Counted from the stretch's first letter, positions 1-11,099 are shown. The stretch: 64,000 nucleotides of DNA from Acanthacorydalis orientalis (GCA_034766995.1 CM068313.1:10916512-10980511); one strand, 5' to 3'. Made by a program: numbers and translations. Notes: generated from the sequence alone by a model not told the origin.

Positions 1-313
1 GTACCAAATCAAATCTCAGTAGTTACTTAAATCAAATACACATGTTGCAATGTCAATGCCATCGTTTATATCACTTATACCAGCATGTTTCGAGTAAAAT
101 GGTATGTACAGTTCGTTTGAAAAACAGATGTACTTGTAAAAAAAAACGAGATATAAAGAAATGATACATTTATAAACACACACACACACAATTCTGACTA
201 GAAACATGGACTCGAGGGTGAGTGTATAATTTTATACAAATATGAAGCTTACTACCTATCACATTTATAGATCTCTGTTTCATCCTTGAAGTAATTTATT
301 TAGTTTCGATTAG

Positions 314-318
<5 letters not shown>
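1..318. other. Unassigned AT-rich sequence with short (CA)n
   Basis: I recognise no gene here. A short (CA)n run lies near 177-190. Open frames in this stretch are short and look random. Confidence 0.5.

Positions 319-376
<58 letters not shown>
319..376. repeat. (TA)n microsatellite
   Basis: An uninterrupted alternating TA tract of about 58 bp that ends directly against the left arm of the first foldback repeat. Confidence 0.97.
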
Positions 377-378
<2 letters not shown>

Positions 379-705
379 TATGACTAAACTAATTTTTTAT
401 AAAAGAATTCTGTTTCATCACACAAACCAAACGTTTTTTTCTGATCAAAAATATACAGTAAACTATTAATGATCCTTTCTGATTATTACTTATATACCGA
501 ATTTGATACAATGCCATCTTCAGAGCATCAATGTACAGAATTTTTTTTACTGTACCTTGATGCTCTGAGAATGATGACATCTACACAAAAATGCAAAAAA
601 AATAATAACAGAATGTGATCGATGATGATTTATTTAACATTATTCATCAGATTTTTTTTAGTAATTTCTGTGATTAAAAAAATAATTCATTTGCGAAACT
701 TCTCT
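377..705. repeat. Foldback repeat family 1, two-armed copy
   Basis: The left arm (377-540) and right arm (550-705) are inverted relative to each other. Each holds, in order from the outside, a T-rich 'cattccacaaacc'-like block, 'gatcaaaaatgttcaataaa', a TTGATCATTTTTGATT core and the CTGAAGATG block. The centre carries 'ggtacagaa' and its complement. The left arm read on the minus strand keeps CTGAAGATGGCA. I see no coding capacity, so this looks like a non-autonomous foldback or MITE-type element. Confidence 0.75.
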
Positions 706-955
706 TTGTTTTTAACACATTCAGTTATAGCAATGAATGATATGGAATTCAAAATTTTGTTGATATGTAGGGAAATGAATGGCATAGTAGTCACAAGTTT
801 ATATTCTTTCACGCAGACAACTCTTAAAAATATATCCATCACAAATTATCTTATATGTTGACAAATTCGCAGTAATAAATTTTCATACTAAAAAGTATGT
901 TTTTTATTTTTAGTTTTTCATGAATTGTAAAAAAATTGTCTTTGAGAGAAGCAAA

Positions 956-1880
956 TTTTCTACCGTCCAAGGGCGCTAATTACCTCAGTTGTCGATGCGC
1001 CATAAAACTCCAATAACCAACCAACAATCTACCGTTCAAACTGGTTTGTAACGACCGAAACAAATGATAATCGGTTGGAGAAATGTGAGAACTCCGTAGA
1101 AGCAATAGGAGATACAGTTTAGATTTCTGAGCTTTCTCTGCGTTTGCATCTAAATGTGTGGTCTTGCTTTATCGTGATGAAAGATAACTATCTTCAGATT
1201 GGCTAAAACCGGACGCTTTTTCTTAATTTATGTCTTCAAATTGTCCTATTATAGACAATATAAGTCAGTATTGATCGTTTCGTCGATGAAAAGTACCTCA
1301 TAAAAGATAACAACTTTGCAATTTCACCATACAGACAATATAACCTTCCAAGAATGAAAACCGGCCTTTGGTATAAGCTGGCCGCGTCGATTCTTCTGCC
1401 TTCAAGTCCGTTTCCGTCCAACATTGTAGTATTGGATCTATTTTTCGTCTCCCGTCACTAATCGACCCAGAAACGGTTCAGTTTTTAGTCGGTTAAGCAA
1501 GGAATTAGCGGTAAAGACTGGGTCCATTTTGTTCTTTTCGCTCGGATTATTTAACACCCAAATATCGAGCTTTAAACTATATCCAAGTATTTTCAAATAC
1601 AGAAGTGCGGTCAATCTATCAACTTTCAACCACTCAGTAACTTTTTATGCTGAAATTCGTGGATTAGAATTCACTAAATTGCACAATCCCGTCATCAACG
1701 ACAGAAGACCGACAGGAGCGCGGCTGGTCTTTGAGGTTAAAATCATCCCGTTTAAATTTTGTGAACCATCTCTCATAGGTTAGAATCGACACAGTGCTTT
1801 CTCTGAACATGTTGCAAATGTTTTTCAAGGTATTAGAAATGTCTGTTCCCGTTCGAAACTCGTACATCATAATTATATAC
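956..1880 (-). pseudogene. Mariner transposase remnant, near full length
   Basis: Read on the minus strand, this is a broken mariner transposase, a DDD-type cut-and-paste enzyme. The N-terminal helix-turn-helix region (about 1664-1870) begins MMYEFRTGTDISNTLKN and includes 'YERWFTKFKRDDF'. The first catalytic block 'FLGRLVTGDEK' sits near 1440 and is followed by a stop. The second block 'IFHHDKARPH' is near 1150-1190. The third, 'SPTDYHLFRSLQ', is near 1040-1080, where the frame has shifted. The reading frame is broken by at least three shifts or stops, so it cannot encode enzyme. I could not define terminal repeats. The D residues and their order are clear; the sublineage is not. Confidence 0.85.
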
Positions 1881-2089
1881 GCAAATGGACTTTATCAATA
1901 TTCATTTTCAATTCACTTTAAAACAACTAAATCGACCCAAATCAAACCAATTCGTGCTTAAAGTGACAGCTGAGAGTGTGATCTTTCCACCGGTACACAT
2001 TACATCAGCATATTTGTTAGTGCTGCCATATAAAATTGAATTAATACGACATCTATTAGAAACGCATCAAAACTTTTACACTCATTCAA
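1881..2089. other. Unassigned AT-rich spacer
   Basis: Lies between the mariner start and the next foldback copy. I recognise no feature in it. Confidence 0.4.
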
Positions 2090-2445
2090 TACTTTCACAA
2101 ATTATTTTTTCTCTCGACCCACAAGCTATAAAAACAGTTCTGATCAAATGTTCAATAAGTCATTATTGATAATTTTTGATTGCTACTTAAACACATTTTG
2201 ATTGCAATGTTATCATCTTCAGAGTGATATCGAAAAATCGTTTTTTTCTTATGAAATCTGAAAAGAAAAGTTTGTTTTTCTCAAAAATATTTTTTTTGCT
2301 CCTTGGTGTTCTGAAAATGATAACATCTCCATCGAAATGCGCATCAGCAGCAATAAAAAATGATAAATAATGATTTATTGAATATATTTGATCCGATAAT
2401 TTTTTGTAGTTTATAGAATGAAAAAAGAATTCATTCGTGCAAGTT
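2090..2445. repeat. Foldback repeat family 1, two-armed copy
   Basis: The left arm runs from about 2090 to 2235, and the right arm from about 2310 to 2445. The right arm reads CTGAAAATGATAACATC, then CCATCGAAATGCGCATC, so the GAAA and TGCGCAT blocks are kept but the core G is changed. The arms are separated by an A/T-rich loop of about 75 bp. Confidence 0.72.
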
Positions 2446-2539
2446 CAGCACACTTTTTATTCAAAAAAGGTACAAATGCATTTAGTATTTAAGAAGATCT
2501 AAATATTTGCTCATTTTTATGATAGATATACCGATTGTA

Positions 2540-3165
2540 TGCTACTGTGAAAACTAGACATAAACTATGTAACCTTGAGTTTGAAACTGCAGATAAATTG
2601 GTCACCCGATCGATCCAAATTCCAAACAGGAAAAAAGACAGTAGCAAACACTCGTTTGGAATAAAACACACACCGTCCCGAATATAAAGTAAGTAAAATG
2701 TAGTCGTCGAAGTGAATGTGCACATGTGTGAAAAAGTTCGACGCATCCAGACAGTCTGCGCTTGACATAAGGCTGTTGTCGACGTGTACTCGTAATGTCC
2801 AGACAGTGTGTCCAGAGAGTCGATCTGAAGGACTGCGGTAAATAAAAGCGTCATATTAAGACATCGCAATAATGAACGTGCCCGAAGGTGCACGGGCAGT
2901 ATCCGATGCTTGCCAGCAACATCGTTCAATCGACGAATGTGTGTGTGTGTTTATGTCTGTCCTACGACGATTGTCTCCTCTATCTGTGCGACTGTGTGTA
3001 TCTGTCCCTCTGTATGTACGTTTGTTGTGTTGAACAGTCGAAACTATTGCAGAGTGCACGGGCGTGTCGTCATAAAAATTATAGTAATTGTGACAGATTG
3101 CCGACTTGTTTTCGTAATTATACGCCGTTTAACGACCGTTGTCGTTACAATTTCTAAGGTACATT
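2540..3165. other. GC/CpG-enriched island, possible regulatory or exonic sequence
   Basis: The base composition is clearly more balanced than in the flanks, and CpG dinucleotides are frequent (for example 'acgacgattgtc' and 'cgccgtttaacgaccg'). A 146-codon open frame on the minus strand (2489-2929) runs through it, but I recognise no domain. A (TG)n stretch lies near 2938-2950. It could be a promoter, an exon or an older unique segment. The open frame alone is not enough to call a gene. Confidence 0.35.
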
Positions 3166-3231
3166 CGGCACATTTATACACCCATTATGAGAAGTTTATG
3201 AAGTTATAAAGGTTCACATATGCCATCTGTA

Positions 3232-3233
<2 letters not shown>

Positions 3234-3329
<96 letters not shown>
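3234..3329. repeat. (TA)n microsatellite, one interruption
   Basis: About 96 bp of TA with a single GTG interruption near 3303-3305. Confidence 0.97.
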
Positions 3330-3842
3330 AATAATTAAATAGAACTGTATTACGAATTGAAAACCGGAACAATGACTTAAAAAAAATCATTAATAATTAT
3401 AACCGAAAATATAAAATAAAAACTCAATTTTGGACACTAATTCAGTCACATAATTAAAAAGAAAACGATAAATATATTTGGATATTAAATAATAGTTACT
3501 ATTTATTAATAAAAATAATCAAAAAAAAGAAACCGATTTTTGAAACTAAAAACACTTCTTACAGTTTATTTTAATTAATAAAATAAACAGTAATTATATT
3601 TGGATCCCGGATAAAAATTACTATAATTATATAAAAATAGAAATATTCAATTCGATTCATGAATTAAATAAGATTTTTTTAAAAAAAAATTTAGCATTAT
3701 ATTGGGGGGAGGGGGTTCGCGCTCTGTTCGCTGCGCTCGCCACCTTGGCAATTATAAGCATGTACATATAACCGAATGAAGCAATTAACATATTTGAGTA
3801 TCATAGAACCCACATCTCAAGCAAATAAGTCGATATCCTGGA

Positions 3843-3846
<4 letters not shown>
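3330..3846. other. AT-rich stretch with a small GC-rich block
   Basis: Mostly featureless A/T. At about 3702-3755 there is a G-run followed by 'ttcgcgctctgttcgctgcg'. Its complement resembles the block at 13408-13450, so it may be a fragment of a dispersed repeat. Confidence 0.4.
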
Positions 3847-3904
<58 letters not shown>

Positions 3905-3908
3905 TATG
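3847..3908. repeat. (TA)n with (TATG) decay at the 3' side
   Basis: A pure TA tract to 3889, then TATATATGTATGTATAT. Confidence 0.95.
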
Positions 3909-4075
3909 TTAGTATTTCTACATAAACATTCTTGCAGAGAGATTATTTTTTACAACGTGTAATTTTATAAAATTTTTTGTGGATAACTTTGATTAAATAT
4001 AAATATATATATAAGTCCGAAGTAGAACCCCTACTCAGGGCTGTCTACCTGCGCTTGGCCGAGTTAAAAAAGGAT

Positions 4076-4135
4076 GAGGGTGAAGGTGATAGTGAAAGTG
4101 TATGTGAAGGTGTGAGTGAAAATGTGAGTGAAAGT
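4076..4135 (+). repeat. Degenerate GTGA-rich minisatellite
   Basis: About nine imperfect 6-bp units of the type GTGAAA/GTGTGA/GTGAAG in a row. In one frame they give a repetitive Ser/Glu/Val string, which is likely a by-product of the repeat and not a protein. Confidence 0.6.
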
Positions 4136-4180
4136 GATCTAATTTTAATTTTATGTAAATCAAGATATATATTGACTAGT

Positions 4181-4248
4181 CAAAGTCGGACTTTGACTGA
4201 CGGTGACCGGGAAAAGTCAGACTTTGTCTAAGCAAAGTCGGACTTTGC
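4181..4248. repeat. Three spaced copies of an AAAGTC/GACTTT palindrome
   Basis: CAAAGTCGGACTTTG is at 4181-4195, AAAAGTCAGACTTTG at about 4212-4226 and GCAAAGTCGGACTTTGC at 4232-4248. Each is a near-perfect inverted repeat around a central G or A. The block sits directly before a (TA)n tract. Confidence 0.8.
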
Positions 4249-4250
4249 CG

Positions 4251-4255
<5 letters not shown>

Positions 4256-4322
<67 letters not shown>
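4256..4322. repeat. (TA)n microsatellite followed by short (CA)n
   Basis: About 67 bp of TA. The 3' edge passes into ACGCACACAC. Confidence 0.97.
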
Positions 4323-4323
<1 letters not shown>

Positions 4324-4555
4324 GCACACACATAAATGATCGAATCTAATTGTATTATGAATTGAAATCTATTCTATTACTCAAAAAAGTAAGAAAATAA
4401 TTAAAACCGAGAACAAAAAATAATAGTTATATTTTTTCATTAATTCAGTTATATAACTAAGAAAGCAAGCAATAATTATATTTAGATACCAAATAACGAT
4501 TATTATTTATATAAAGAAAAACATGTCGTTCGTTTGAACGATTAAATACGAAATG

Positions 4556-5830
4556 TACGAGGGCGGTTCGATGAGTAACTTAGTTCGTGTACTCGCAGAG
4601 AGAGGGCATAAGCTGTATATGTTTTTATCTATTTTAGTAACGCATGTAAAGTTGCGGTCAGTCAGTAAAGTCATTCCGGTGTTAATACTTCGTTTGATAG
4701 TTGTTTCAATGCAAGCGTTTCGTGCGAAAGTGCAAAATGAATAAAATCGAAATTCGACGTGTTATTCAGTCGTTTTTTTGGAAGGGAAAACAGCGAAGGA
4801 AATCCATGAGAGAATATTTTCTACATTGGACGAATCTTGTCATTCATAGGAAACAACGGTTCAAGTTTAGATGAATGAATTTGAATGTGGTAGAACGAGC
4901 AATGAAGATGCATCACGCTCAGGAGGCTTGACAACAACAGCTTTCATGCCAGAAATCATTGATAAATTCCACGATATGGTTTTGTCCGACTGGTGAATAA
5001 AAGTGAGCGAGATAGAAGACATCATAGGCATCTCAACTGAGCGAACGCATTTCATTTTGTATAATGAATTGCGTATGAAAAAACTTTTCCCAAAATGGAT
5101 GGCACGTTTGCTCACTGCAGAGTAAAAACGAGGTCGTAGATAAACATAAACCGACTTCTTGGAACCGTTGAGGAAGAATCTAATGGATTTCATGGCGTTT
5201 TGTGACCATGGATAAAACATGGATATGCCATTACACATTAGAATCGAAAACGTAATCAAAACAGTGGACTGAAAGCGATGAAACGGCTCCGGAGAAGGCA
5301 AAGACGATTCCCATGTCTGGAAAGGTGATGACGTCAATTTTCTGAGATGCTAAAGGAATTCTCTTTGATCGACTGTCTTCAGAAGAAAAAAACAGTAACT
5401 GACCAATACGAAGCAGCAAGAGAGGATAAAGGTAACGATCGAGAAGAAAACGTCCCGGAATGGTCGAGAGAAAAAAATGTTGTTTCACCATGACAATGCA
5501 CCAGCTTATTCAGTCGCTCGGCAAAAACTGACCGAATTGAAGTTCGAATCCACCGTATTCGCCTACTTTCGCTTGTTCGGACTTTTATCTGTTTCCGCAA
5601 CTCAATATCTTCCTGGCTGCAAAGCGATTTGGATCGAATGAAGAGGCAATACAGAACGTCAACAGCTGAGGACTTCGAAGAAACGCATTTTGGGGAGGGA
5701 ATTATGAGCTGGAGAAACGAGTGGGTCAGCTTCTGCTTCGAGAGGATTATGTCGAAAAATAAAATATACTTTGAAACTAAAGCAGTTGTCTTCAAGATCG
5801 AATCAAGTTACTCTTCAAATCGTCCTTGTA
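4556..5830 (+). mobile_element. Full-length mariner-like element (dead)
   Basis: A 1275-bp unit with matching inverted ends. The left end (4556-4580) starts TACGAGGGCGGTTCGATGAG and the right end (5806-5830) finishes TCAAATCGTCCTTGTA. Written on the same strand they match at 20 of 25 positions. A TA dinucleotide closes each side, as expected for the mariner target duplication. Length and ends fit an ordinary 1.3-kb mariner, and the transposase remnant fills the interior in the plus direction. The element is followed after 24 bp by a (TA)n tract. Confidence 0.92.
4737..5762 (+). pseudogene. Mariner transposase, frameshifted
   Basis: It starts MNKIEIRRVIQ with the usual mariner N-terminus and continues through 'GKTAKEIHERIFSTLDE', 'EDASRSGG' and 'ISTERTHFILYNELRMKK' to the linker. 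The first catalytic block reads 'VTMDKTWICHYTLESK' (canonical DET is now DKT). The second is 'FHHDNAPAYSVA' with its Asp codon at 5492-5494. The third is 'CSDFYLFPQLNIFL' near 5575-5600. It ends 'EDYVEK' with a stop at 5760-5762. The span of 1026 nt equals about 341 codons, the normal family length. Several frameshifts and in-frame stops, and a small deletion between the second and third Asp, make it inactive. Confidence 0.9.
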
Positions 5831-5851
5831 TATTTTCATATAAAAATAAGC

Positions 5852-5854
<3 letters not shown>

Positions 5855-5915
<61 letters not shown>
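5855..5915. repeat. (TA)n microsatellite
   Basis: About 61 bp of TA starting 24 bp after the end of the full-length mariner. Confidence 0.97.
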
Positions 5916-5919
<4 letters not shown>

Positions 5920-5987
5920 GACGTACATTGTACAAAATAAATGTTATTTTTAACTGTTAAAATTAGAATGGCACAACAAAAACTTAC

Positions 5988-6076
5988 ATTTCGTCGTATA
6001 AGGGTTGAAATACATGGTCGCTTGAGATAAATCCTTCATGTTCCCTGGATGATAGTGGTTCAGGACTCTTACTTAC
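5988..6076 (-). CDS. Candidate internal exon of an unknown gene
   Basis: On the minus strand a pyrimidine-rich tract (TTTCTTTTTTGTAG, 6090-6077) is followed by 89 bp of balanced composition and then GTAAGTTTTT (from 5987), a strong consensus donor. If the acceptor AG at 6078-6077 is used, only one frame is open throughout; it reads VSKSPEPLSSREHEGF... and ends ...HVFQPLYDE plus two bases. If one of the acceptors a few bases further in is used (AG at 6069-6068 or 6067-6066), another frame is open, VLNHYHPGNMKDLSQ...NPYTTK. I recognise neither peptide. The segment has no similarity to the transposons around it. It is the best evidence that the window lies within a host gene on the minus strand, but it is one short segment and could be chance. 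Confidence 0.45.
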
Positions 6077-6239
6077 CTACAAAAAAGAAACACAAGTGTT
6101 ACAAATAAATGTATAGAAACACAATATAACATAAAAAAAATGTTTTCTTTAAACACATTCAAGTCTTTAAGAATGGACATTTTTTTAATTTATCCAGAGA
6201 AAATTAGAATTGTGTGAAAAAATACTCAATGAAATATAC

Positions 6240-6590
6240 TCATTTTTGGTAGCAAACGAAATATTTTTTCACGCCACAAACTATAAAAAAATTTCTAGTT
6301 AAATATTTCGAAAACATCTTTGTTTCTTCTTTATGCACATTTCGATGGCGATCCTACCCCATCTTCAGAGAGACAAGGAACAGAAAAATGGTGCTTCTGA
6401 GAAAAAAAGTTTTCTTTTTTTAAGGAAAAAAGATTTTTCTGTATCTTGGTGATATGAAGATGATAGTGTAGTCAACTAAATATGCAATACAAATAATCAA
6501 AAATGATTTACTGAACAAAATTATATTATAGCTCGTTAATTGGAAAAAATAATCATTTGTAAAAATTAATTTAACCAGTGTCAGAAATTT
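6240..6590. repeat. Foldback repeat family 1, two-armed copy
   Basis: The left arm read on the minus strand keeps CTGAAGATGGGG, then CGCCATCGAAATGTGCAT, so both halves of the conserved motif are intact. The right arm (about 6425-6590) has 'gatatgaagatgatag' and ends with 'aatttaaccagtgtcagaaa', the usual outer end of the family. A (TA)n begins 20 bp later. Confidence 0.75.
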
Positions 6591-6606
6591 ACCAACATTT
6601 TTAGCG

Positions 6607-6609
<3 letters not shown>

Positions 6610-6668
<59 letters not shown>
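6610..6668. repeat. (TA)n microsatellite
   Basis: About 59 bp of pure TA. Confidence 0.97.
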
Positions 6669-6671
<3 letters not shown>

Positions 6672-7001
6672 GATTCAACGCAATAATTAAAAAAAAATAC
6701 ACACAAAAATATGATTTATAAACGAACCTTTTTTCAAAACAAAAAAAACAGTTCTGAATAATAAGTGAATAGGATTTACAAACAAATTATTTATATGAAA
6801 TATTGGATTGTGCAAAACTCATTTACGTTTGTCCACTTTAGAGATAAAAGCATCTCATTATTTTCGGTATTTAGCAAATGTTTTAATTGCTAACGCCATG
6901 TTTTAATTTACTATAAGTGTAGTTCTGCAGTACTGTTATAGTCTTCGAAGTTGATGTTACATTTATTTGTTTGTTTCTCGTTAATTTTATATCCACAAAT
7001 T

Positions 7002-7006
<5 letters not shown>
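6669..7006. other. Unassigned AT-rich stretch
   Basis: Nothing recognisable. It contains A-runs and no open frame worth reporting. Confidence 0.4.

Positions 7007-7061
<55 letters not shown>
7007..7061. repeat. (TA)n microsatellite
   Basis: About 55 bp of pure TA. Confidence 0.97.
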
Positions 7062-7064
<3 letters not shown>

Positions 7065-7279
7065 TGCTGGTGTTTGAAGAGTAATTAAATAATTAGAGAA
7101 ATTACAAAAAAATATGAAATGGTTCAAAAAATATCTGAAAACATAGGTAAGTATTCCAATTGTCGAAATTACTATTTCTTAATTTTTTAAAAAGATGGTA
7201 CTGTTCTTAATGAAGACAATACATTATTATTTAGTGTTTTGTTTAATAAAATAGGAAGCTTAATATCGAACGATTTCCT

Positions 7280-7570
7280 TAATCACCCCCACAAACGAAA
7301 AAACGGTATCTGATCAACAATATTCAATAATAAATTATTGATCGTTGAATTAAGGAACAATTTAATCGATTATTGATCGTTATTTAAACGCTTTTCAACA
7401 AAGATGCCATCATCCTTAAAATGTTAATATAAAAAAATCTACTTTTTTTAATGCTCTAAGGTGAAGCAAGAATCAAAAATGATTGATAATATGGAAAAAT
7501 TGGCAGAAAATCTAAGGTTTGTAACCAATGTTTTTTTATGAAAAAAATCGTTCTTTTTCAACAATAAATA
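7280..7570. repeat. Foldback repeat family 1, degraded copy
   Basis: 'gatcaacaatattcaataat', 'ttattgatcgttatttaaac' and 'atgccatcatccttaaaatg' give the left arm, and 'atgctctaaggtgaagcaag' plus 'aatcaaaaatgattgataat' the right arm. The central and motif regions are strongly decayed. Confidence 0.55.
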
Positions 7571-8157
7571 ACGATTTTACAATAAAAAAAATATATATTA
7601 TTAATTCAACAAATCAATAAAATAGCTCTAATTTAAATTTGCATAAATTTCAATTTCTACTCTCGAATGAAGAATTCTTTTTTATAACAACCCTTCCCGT
7701 TTTTCGTTAAAATATCAATGTTCTTTTCTTCAAATATTATTGTATTTTACTTTAGACTTTATCGAATAATATACGATTTAAGACCACAAAAATCACTTTA
7801 CTTACTTTATTAGTGAACACAGTTTTGATCTAAAATTTCTGTGTGCAAGAACTAGCAAATTTACCTAAAATGGTTACTATTTTCGACTAAACGGTACTGA
7901 TTACATCGATTTGTGCCAAAAAATATGATTTTTCAAAATTTTTTTTTCCTTAAGTTTAAAAATTATGAAAAAATAAACGACCAAGAACAAGTATAATCTA
8001 AATTACATTACATATATCGACTGGAGTAACAGACGGATCAAAAATTCATAAAATACTCATTCTCGTTTCAATATCATTCACTTCACTTACTATTTTAGTA
8101 TTCATATCGAGTCTAAGCTACTTTTATATCGACGACTTTAAAAATAATTATCATACT

Positions 8158-8161
<4 letters not shown>
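7571..8161. other. Unassigned AT-rich stretch
   Basis: About 590 bp without recognisable feature or long open frame. Confidence 0.4.

Positions 8162-8218
<57 letters not shown>
8162..8218. repeat. (TA)n microsatellite
   Basis: About 57 bp of pure TA. Confidence 0.97.
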
Positions 8219-8223
<5 letters not shown>

Positions 8224-9089
8224 TATATATGGCTGTATATCAATACCCAAGTACATAAAAATTATATTACATGCCGTTAATTGGCTCCAATGTGCGATTA
8301 CATGCTTTACGATAGTACAAATCAGCCTTGCTGATACGTCAGTAAGTTATAACTTGCAATAAAGTTATTGAAATGTAATGTGGGACAAGGTGATAACATA
8401 AGTACTCTAGTTTCAGTTTTCTAATCAGGGTTAAGCAGTAATAATAATACACACGCATGTTTCTAAGTAGCAGTAGATATATAAAAATTTGTAATATAAA
8501 CTTTTGATTAACAGATTATCGCATATCTAAACGTCCTAAATACTAAGATGTTCGATAGTTTTTAACATCTGTCAGAAAATAAGTTTCTACATAGGTGATT
8601 GTATCAGGTAATTTTATTTTGAAAAAAATTCTTTCAATAGATGTTTTGAATTCAATTCGAGCTTGAAAATATAAACCGATCGAAGGTGATTTTAAAATCC
8701 TCACTTAACGAAATTTATATAACAAACAGATGATCATGATGTCGATCCTCAATATACTTTGTGACTGAGTTCAGTTATATTAGATGAGATTGGATGTCAC
8801 AGACAAATTCTGTGCATACTTCATTTTAAAAAATATGTACTTTTTATTGGCTGATTATTCAATACCAAGTTATGACAAAGTTATTGCACACATTTATTCA
8901 AAGCGAGAAAAGTTATCAACATGATGAAAACTTTTGGTCTGGTATTCTTAAGGAACCATTGGATAAATTTATTGTTTTTTTATTAATATCAGAAATCAAG
9001 TTTTCTATTTTTAAAGAGTCAAAATTTAAATTCTGTCAAATGTGTACAGTTTTATTTTTCCTTTTTTTCAGAAATTAAAAAAGTATCTG
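8219..9089. other. Unassigned AT-rich stretch
   Basis: No gene seen. A 68-codon open frame at 8872-9078 has no recognisable features and is probably chance. Confidence 0.4.
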
Positions 9090-9360
9090 ATAATCTATAG
9101 ACACATGTTTGCTGAACACAAATTAAAAAAATATCTAAAAAGATCCAATGGTTCTCGACAGTTATTCTGATCCCATCATCGAAATGTAGACATTCACGTT
9201 TTAAATTGCGCGTTAGCCATCCAAAAATCGAATAAAAGTTTATAGTCTTTTGTAGGTATATATTTGCTGTACATAAATTAAAGAAAATATTTAAAAAATG
9301 TCCAGTGGTTCAAAAACTATCTGCGTTTCATCATCGACATGCCGACACTTAATCTGTTAG
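9090..9360 (+). repeat. Two direct copies of a ~130-150 bp unit
   Basis: About 9097-9215 and 9241-9350 match in order. Both have 'ttgctg(a/t)acataaattaaa', '(a/g)tccaatggttc' or 'gtccagtggttc', an interrupted '(t/c)atc' block and 'catcatcga(a/c)atg'. The two copies are diverged, so this is an old tandem duplication. A weaker match ('atggttcaaaaaatatctga') is at about 7120-7140. Confidence 0.6.
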
Positions 9361-10199
9361 CTGTGTCACCCTATTCTAAAATTGTGTACCTACATTGTGT
9401 CGCAAAAATAAAAGGATGACTAGCACACTCGTCAAACACAGTATATGCAGCTGCTGCAAAATTGAATTAAATTGTAACGAAATGGCATTTGATTTCTGAA
9501 AAATCAATAATTTTATTACTCAAATTCATCTTCATGACGAGTATACCCGTCATACACAGCTAACAGGTTAAATCTTGAACTGCATGTACGTCCTTTTAAT
9601 GTTGTTTCAATGTAGTTATTTTTATTTACAATTTTTTATTTAAAAAAAAAATAAAAATATATAAAAGGTATAATGAAAAGAATATGGTGTTGATTTTTAT
9701 GTTAACTGTATAGTTATACATTTTTTAATAAATTAAAGCACCGTGTAATTTTTGTCGATACACATTTATCCCTAAAAATAAGTTATATCAAAGTTCGGTT
9801 TACAAAATATTTCATCCTTTAAGAGAAAACACGACGAGTTTTCTGAAGAGTAATTAAATAGTTCATCTTCTAGAAAAAATTTCCTTTACGACGAAACTAG
9901 TTCGTAATTTTGAATAGTTCTGCTAATAAATCAGCACAAAGAAAATTGAATGAAGAAATAGATGGATAGTGAGATTTTAGGGCGCTTTGATAAAATGAAA
10001 AAGTAAGTAACGAACATATTCGATTAATAGTTAAGCTGATAGGAGTTGAACTTAAAACTGATGCTGGGATGGATAATTTGCAAATAATTAATAAAATAAT
10101 ACAGTACTTTATTTAGATCTGTTTCTAAAATTAAAATGTCGCATACATAAAACATCTAGAAAGGAATTATAAGAATGCCTTGAATATACAATTTCTGTA
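9361..10199. other. Unassigned AT-rich stretch
   Basis: No recognisable gene or repeat boundary over about 840 bp. Confidence 0.4.
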
Positions 10200-10400
10200 A
10201 TTATAATTTTAATCTTGCTGATCTGTTATCCTGATACTCTTTGTACTTTCGGACCACCTGAATGTGTCCATTTTCCATTACTAGTTTCGGCACGCATGTC
10301 ATTTTCAGGTACATTTCATAGTATCTATAGAATCTAAAATGTACCTATGATAGATTTTTGATACTATAGTACCTAAAACCTACCTAAAAAATTTATAAGA
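10200..10400. repeat. Foldback repeat family 2, copy
   Basis: The left arm contains 'tatcctgatactctttgtac', 'ggaccacctgaatgtgtcc', 'attactagtttcggcacg' and 'tcattttcaggtacatttc'. On the minus strand the motif reads CTGAAAATGACATGCG then TGCCGAAACTAGTAATGG. An imperfect inverted remainder ('aaaatgtacctatgatag') follows. Confidence 0.65.
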
Positions 10401-10424
10401 GTATTCTAAACCATTTGTGTACTT

Positions 10425-10545
10425 AAAACTGTAATCCTGATGGTGTCTGTGCACGTTTAGATCATCTGAATATCTATTCTTCACACTAGTTTCGGCAAGT
10501 GTGCCATCTTCAAGAATATTTTAAAGACTTTATAATCTATTTACA
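10425..10545. repeat. Foldback repeat family 2, single arm
   Basis: 'gtaatcctgatggtgtctgt', 'cacactagtttcggcaagtg' and 'tgccatcttcaagaatattt' are in the same order as in the neighbouring copy. On the minus strand it reads TTGAAGATGGCACAC then TTGCCGAAACTAGTG, so a GGCA/TGCC stem is kept. Confidence 0.65.
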
Positions 10546-11007
10546 GTGAGGTCGTTTTTATTTATAAATCTGAATCGAAAAAAAAGGATTAAAAAATATA
10601 CACAATCTCAAATGAAAATAATACGGTGTTAATTTCTGTCAGATCCACTTTAAAATAGAGTTTTCATTATAACCATCTATCAACATTTTCAATTACAATT
10701 CTTTCGCTGGTAAAACAAAAAGGTACACAAATAAAAACAGCAAACTCTTACAGTTTTAATTAAAGTAGAAAAAAAAACCCCGACTTCGATGAAAAAGTCG
10801 TCTCCTAACGGAAATGTATGTTTTTAACAGTTGCTTGCAGTTGTCGTTTCTTGGAATTGAAAAATTATAACATATTCGTGACCCCTCTGTACGATGACAT
10901 TTTGTAAATCCATCGGGAGTCACTGCTACTACACGATTAAGAAAGCGTTCATATAAATACAAAAAATGAACACATATCGTTCGGTAAATAGCATCATTAA
11001 AAATGTA

Positions 11008-11015
<8 letters not shown>
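10546..11015. other. Unassigned stretch
   Basis: Mostly featureless; it contains a short inverted pair 'cgacttcgatgaaaaagtcg' near 10781-10800. Confidence 0.4.

Positions 11016-11093
<78 letters not shown>
11016..11093. repeat. (TA)n microsatellite with (CA)n edge
   Basis: About 78 bp of TA running into ACACACAA. Confidence 0.97.

Positions 11094-11099
<6 letters not shown>

Noticed and set aside
2888..3209. Two overlapping plus-strand Cys-rich frames
   Set aside because: They overlap each other and a longer minus frame in a (TG)-containing block. The Cys content comes from TGT codons, with no domain pattern.
5629..5953. Open frames running into Tyr-Ile repeats at (TA)n tracts
   Set aside because: The YIYI strings here and at many other places are translations of TA microsatellites joined to transposon or random sequence, not proteins.
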